Shown here piece after piece: positions 61,579 to 64,000 of a stretch of 64,000 nucleotides of DNA. Location: assembly GCF_001864835.1 (NCBI RefSeq), contig NZ_MJGI01000003.1, positions 100,951-164,950 on the forward strand, given 5' to 3'. The stretch's first letter is position 1, and every line of letters starts with the position of its first letter. Under the pieces are notes generated by a model. The model was not told where the DNA came from and searched no databases. It worked only from the letters and a program-made list of their open reading frames with translations. Source of the stretch: Curtobacterium sp. MCBA15_001. GTDB taxonomy: Bacteria > Actinomycetota > Actinomycetes > Actinomycetales > Microbacteriaceae. The translations under genes and the position numbers were made by a program.

Positions 61579-61629
61579 CACCGGACGGGAGGCGCGGGGC
61601 ACGACGTCCGCCGCGCCTCCTGTCCGGTG
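61579..61629 (-). terminator. 19-bp intercistronic hairpin after the sugar-binding protein gene
   Basis: CACCGGACGGGAGGCGCGG (61579-61597) pairs with 61611-61629 with one G-U. It stands between the binding-protein and permease genes, the same place as the pstS hairpin, and belongs to the GGAGGC family. Confidence 0.65.
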
Positions 61630-61638
61630 GGTGGTGCG

Positions 61639-62994
61639 TCAGCCGGAGACGGTGTTCTGCTTGCCGACCGTCTGGACGACGGAGTCGTCGTACGCGGCGG
61701 CCGCCTGTTTCGGCGTCTGCTGACCGGTCATCACGGACTCCATGGCGACCTGGACGGCGTTCGAGATCTGCGAGTAGTCACTCGTCGCCGGGCGGAAGTT
61801 CGTGTGTTCCACGAGCCCGGAGAAGAACTTGAACGTCGGGTTGGATGCGTCGTACTCCGAGTCCTCGGAGACGTCCTTGCGGACCGCGATCTGCGAGTTC
61901 TCGATGTCGTACTTCATCGAGCCGTCCTTGTTGAGGAACGTCGAGATGAAGTCGAAGGCCGCCTGCGGGTTCTTCGAGTTCTTGCCGACCGCCAGGGTCC
62001 ACCCGCCGGACATGCTGTTGTACCCAGGCGACTGGCCGTTCTCGGTCGGCATCGGCGCCTGGCCCATCACGTTCGACCAGTCGGACCACGGCGCGGTACC
62101 CGACTTCAGCCACGTGCCGGACTGCCACGACCCGTCGAGGTCGATCGCGAGCTGGCCCTTGGGGAGCCACGTCTGCGCGATCGTGGTGCCGACGTTCGTG
62201 TCGAGCGCCTGCTGCGGTGTCGGGCCCAAGCCACCCTGGTACACGTCCTTGACGAACTGCAGCGAGTCCTCGAACTGCTTCGAGCCGGTGACCCACTTCT
62301 TGTCCTTGTAGAGCGTGTTGCCGGAGCCGTCCGCCCCGTACAGCAGCATCTCGAAGCCCTGCATGGTCGAGGCTTCGCCCTGGGCCTTGCCGGAGTAGAT
62401 GTTGAACGGGATGACGCCCGGGTCCTTCTCCTTGATGGTCTTCGCGGCGGCGAGCACGTCGTCCCACGTCTTGGGCTGCCACGGGACCGGCAGACCCACC
62501 TTCTTGAAGATGTCCTTGTTGTACCAGAGGGCACGGGTGTCGGTGCCCATGGGGATGCCGTAGGTCTTGCCGTCCACGCCTTGACCGGCCTGCTTGGCGT
62601 TGTCGTAGAACTGGTCCCAGTCCTTCCACTTCGCCGTGTACTTGTCGAGCGGCAGCAGGTAGCCGGCCTGGGCGTCGGCCTTGACCAGGAAGGTGTCCTC
62701 GTACATGACGTCCGGCGCGGTGGCGGCCGCCTTGTTCATCAGCGCGAGCTTCGTGTAGTAGTCGTTCTCCTGCGCCTGGATCGGGACCAGCGTGACCTTC
62801 TTGCCCGGGTTCGCCTTCTCGTACTCGGCCTTGACGGTCTTCATCTGGGCGTCGAGCTGCTGGAAGGCGCCGAACTTCTGGTAGGCGATCTTGATGGTGT
62901 CACTCGAGGCGGACCCCGAGCTCGAGCAGCCTGCGAGACCCACCGCGGCGACGGCCACGGCTGCGAGTCCAGCGATGATGCGGGTGCGTTTCAT
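61639..62994 (-). CDS. Sugar-binding lipoprotein of a CUT1 ABC importer
   Basis: A 451-residue extracellular solute-binding protein family 1 member. Signal KRTRIIAGLAAVAVAAVG with lipobox LAGC. Landmarks: VKAEYEKANPGKKVTLVP, TAPDVMYEDTFLVKADAQAG, MGTDTRALWYNKDIFKKVGL, PKTWDDVLAAAKTIKEKD and WTLAVGKNSKNPQAAFDF. ATG 62994 follows AAAGGAG. With two permeases and a GH38 enzyme, its ligand is probably a mannose-containing oligosaccharide (inference). Confidence 0.92.
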   Translation of the reverse strand: MKRTRIIAGLAAVAVAAVGLAGCSSSGSASSDTIKIAYQKFGAFQQLDAQMKTVKAEYEKANPGKKVTLVPIQAQENDYYTKLALMNKAAATAPDVMYEDTFLVKADAQAGYLLPLDKYTAKWKDWDQFYDNAKQAGQGVDGKTYGIPMGTDTRALWYNKDIFKKVGLPVPWQPKTWDDVLAAAKTIKEKDPGVIPFNIYSGKAQGEASTMQGFEMLLYGADGSGNTLYKDKKWVTGSKQFEDSLQFVKDVYQGGLGPTPQQALDTNVGTTIAQTWLPKGQLAIDLDGSWQSGTWLKSGTAPWSDWSNVMGQAPMPTENGQSPGYNSMSGGWTLAVGKNSKNPQAAFDFISTFLNKDGSMKYDIENSQIAVRKDVSEDSEYDASNPTFKFFSGLVEHTNFRPATSDYSQISNAVQVAMESVMTGQQTPKQAAAAYDDSVVQTVGKQNTVSG

Positions 62995-63056
62995 CGGTGC
63001 TCCTTTGCACGGATTCGCGGGCCACTGTGCCCGCGCTGCGCAGTTAGTCCACCGTA

Positions 63057-63075
63057 TTGACTTATTGGTTGTCAA
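63057..63075 (-). promoter_or_regulatory. AT-rich operator/promoter TTGAC-N9-GTCAA of the mannoside operon
   Basis: TTGAC (63057-63061) and GTCAA (63071-63075) form an inverted repeat in a rare AT-rich stretch; on the minus strand it reads TTGACA, a perfect -35. No clear -10 follows at 16-18 bp. The overlap of -35 and palindrome suggests repression by an unlinked LacI- or GntR-type protein. Confidence 0.5.
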
Positions 63076-63120
63076 GAGGCGATCGTCACGGTTCGGCCGC
63101 GATGCGCCGATCGGCTGGGG

Positions 63121-63948
63121 TCAGATGCGCGTCGCGCCGCCCCGCACCGTGATGCCACCGGTCGCTGGGACGTCGACGAGCAGGATGCTCGGACGCCCGA
63201 CGTGCCGCCCCTGGCGGATCACGATCCGGTCGCCGGGCACCGCCATGTGGACAGCACGCAGATAGGCCCCCGTGGACGCCGCGGCCGACCCCGTCGCCGG
63301 GTCCTCCGTGATGCGCCCGACCGGGAACAGGTTGCGCGCCTCGTACTCCCCCGGACCCGTCGGGTGCAGCACGGTGACCGTCCCCGACCAGCCCCGCTCG
63401 CGCATGAGCTCGGCGAGCGGCTCCGGAGCGAACCGGAACTGGTGGAACAGTTCCCGGTCCGCCAGCACCACGACCGGGTGCCAGTTCCCCGCGAAGGACT
63501 CGAGCAGCGGGTGACCCTCGGCGATGTCGGCGGCGGTCAGGCCCAGCAGCTGCAACAGGGCGTCCGGCTCGAACGGGCGCGTGGCCGGCTCGACGCTCGT
63601 CATCGCGACCTGGACCGTGCCGTCCGCTGCCCGCGAGGTCTCGAGCGCCACGGCTCCGGCCGCCGTGGCGAACACCCGGTCGCCGGGGCCCTGCCGCTCG
63701 GTCAGCGCCACCGCCAGGGCGACCGTGGCATGGCCGCAGAAGGGCACCTCCGCATCCGGCGAGAAGTAGCGGACGGACACCGCATCGTCGGTGGTGCCGG
63801 TGACGAAGGCGGTCTCGGAGTACCCGACCTCGGCCGCGATGCGGAGCATGTCCGCGTCGGTCAGGGAGTTCGCATCGAGGACGACGCCGGCGGGGTTCCC
63901 GCCGTCCGGCTCGGCTGCGAACGCGGTGTACCGGAGGACGTCGACCAT
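63121..63948 (-). CDS. PhzF-family isomerase/epimerase-like protein
   Basis: A 275-residue two-domain protein: YTAFAAEPDGGNPAGVV, the catalytic Glu in EVGYSETAFV (about residue 45), FSPDAEVPFCGHATVALA, and the matching second half VGRITEDPATGSAAASTGAYL. PhzF homologues isomerise dihydro-anthranilate-type or unknown metabolites. No phenazine genes flank it, so phenazine synthesis should not be assumed. Leaderless ATG 63948. Confidence 0.88.
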   Translation of the reverse strand: MVDVLRYTAFAAEPDGGNPAGVVLDANSLTDADMLRIAAEVGYSETAFVTGTTDDAVSVRYFSPDAEVPFCGHATVALAVALTERQGPGDRVFATAAGAVALETSRAADGTVQVAMTSVEPATRPFEPDALLQLLGLTAADIAEGHPLLESFAGNWHPVVVLADRELFHQFRFAPEPLAELMRERGWSGTVTVLHPTGPGEYEARNLFPVGRITEDPATGSAAASTGAYLRAVHMAVPGDRIVIRQGRHVGRPSILLVDVPATGGITVRGGATRI

Positions 63949-63954
63949 CCCTCG

Positions 63955-63960
63955 ACCGTA
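63955..63960 (-). promoter_or_regulatory. -10 hexamer TACGGT of the PhzF-like gene
   Basis: Minus-strand TACGGT, CGAGGG, ATG 63948. Upstream sequence continues into a dispersed 16-mer at 63975-63990. Confidence 0.5.
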
Positions 63961-63974
63961 TCGCGGGCCGTCAA

Positions 63975-63990
63975 CGGTCTGGAGGCTCGG
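63975..63990 (+). repeat. Dispersed 16-mer CGGTCTGGAGGCTCGG
   Basis: Exact copies: 63975-63990 and 44255-44270 (plus strand) and 22455-22470 (minus strand). A 13-bp match (TTCTGGAGGCTCGG) is near 28,971. Confidence 0.6.
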
Positions 63991-64000
63991 TGCCAGCTGG

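Noticed and set aside
63121..63948. Phenazine biosynthesis
   Set aside because: Only a PhzF-like protein is present; no other phz genes are in reach.

Overview
The window is about 71% GC, gene-dense chromosomal DNA from an actinobacterium. It carries mycothiol synthase (mshD), GlnR, SenX3/RegX3, CarD and a SigK/RskA pair. Conserved blocks such as carD-ispDF-cysS-rlmB and glnR-mshD-ppk-mutT1-pst, together with the DUF4032, DUF2017 and DUF3761 proteins, point to Microbacteriaceae, most likely Curtobacterium or a close relative (inference from gene content and order). I see no phage, insertion sequence, integrase, toxin-antitoxin module or CRISPR array. This is mostly core chromosome with sugar-uptake cassettes.

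Layout. 0-6 kb: end of nnrE, a zinc metallopeptidase, a membrane-anchored DsbA-like protein, a stand-alone MsiK/UgpC-type sugar-ABC ATPase and a DUF4032 kinase-like protein. 5-10 kb, minus strand: carD, ispDF, cysS, rlmB. 10-13 kb: regX3-senX3 divergent from phoU across an array of Pho-box half sites. 13-18 kb: small P-loop kinase, gpmA, a methyltransferase, ygfZ, a nitrobindin-like gene and a 38-residue membrane protein. 17.6-26.7 kb: glnR, mshD, ppk, mutT1-like and pstSCAB, a nitrogen/phosphate block. 27-29.7 kb: rskA-sigK, a conserved actinobacterial gene and tRNA-Lys(UUU). 30-32 kb: a Tat-exported M15 peptidase fused to a seven-blade lectin-type propeller. 32-36 kb: galM-like and deoR divergent from galTK. 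36-39 kb: glyA-folD behind a ZTP riboswitch. 39-49 kb: clpS, DUF2017, acetyltransferase, MarR/MFS pair, purU, nagA, nagB, patB/malY and a G5-DUF3761 protein. 50-54 kb: a four-gene ABC importer of unknown substrate. 54-56 kb: DUF1905 protein, nnrD and a histidine phosphatase. 56.5-63 kb: a sugar ABC importer (binding protein and two permeases, no ATPase) with a GH38 alpha-mannosidase. The window ends with a PhzF-family gene.

How the genes work together. SenX3/RegX3/PhoU with PstSCAB, PPK and MutT1 form the phosphate economy of the cell, and matching GTTC-type 11-bp repeats precede both senX3/phoU and pstS. GlyA, FolD and PurU form one-carbon metabolism, and the ZTP riboswitch ties glyA-folD to folate and purine stress. 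GalM/GalT/GalK and NagA/NagB feed galactose and GlcNAc into glycolysis. The mannoside importer lacks an ATPase and probably borrows the MsiK-type ATPase at 2.5 kb.

Expression signals. At least sixteen genes have a -10-like hexamer starting exactly 12 nt before the start codon and no Shine-Dalgarno sequence, so leaderless transcription is common. Gene pairs inside operons often overlap as ATGA or GTGA. Intergenic spaces are unusually rich in long perfect hairpins that fall into several sequence families, and in 18-bp minisatellites. These repeats, the ZTP switch, two apparent non-canonical start codons and a promoter-headed structured RNA candidate at 28.8 kb are the most interesting non-coding observations.
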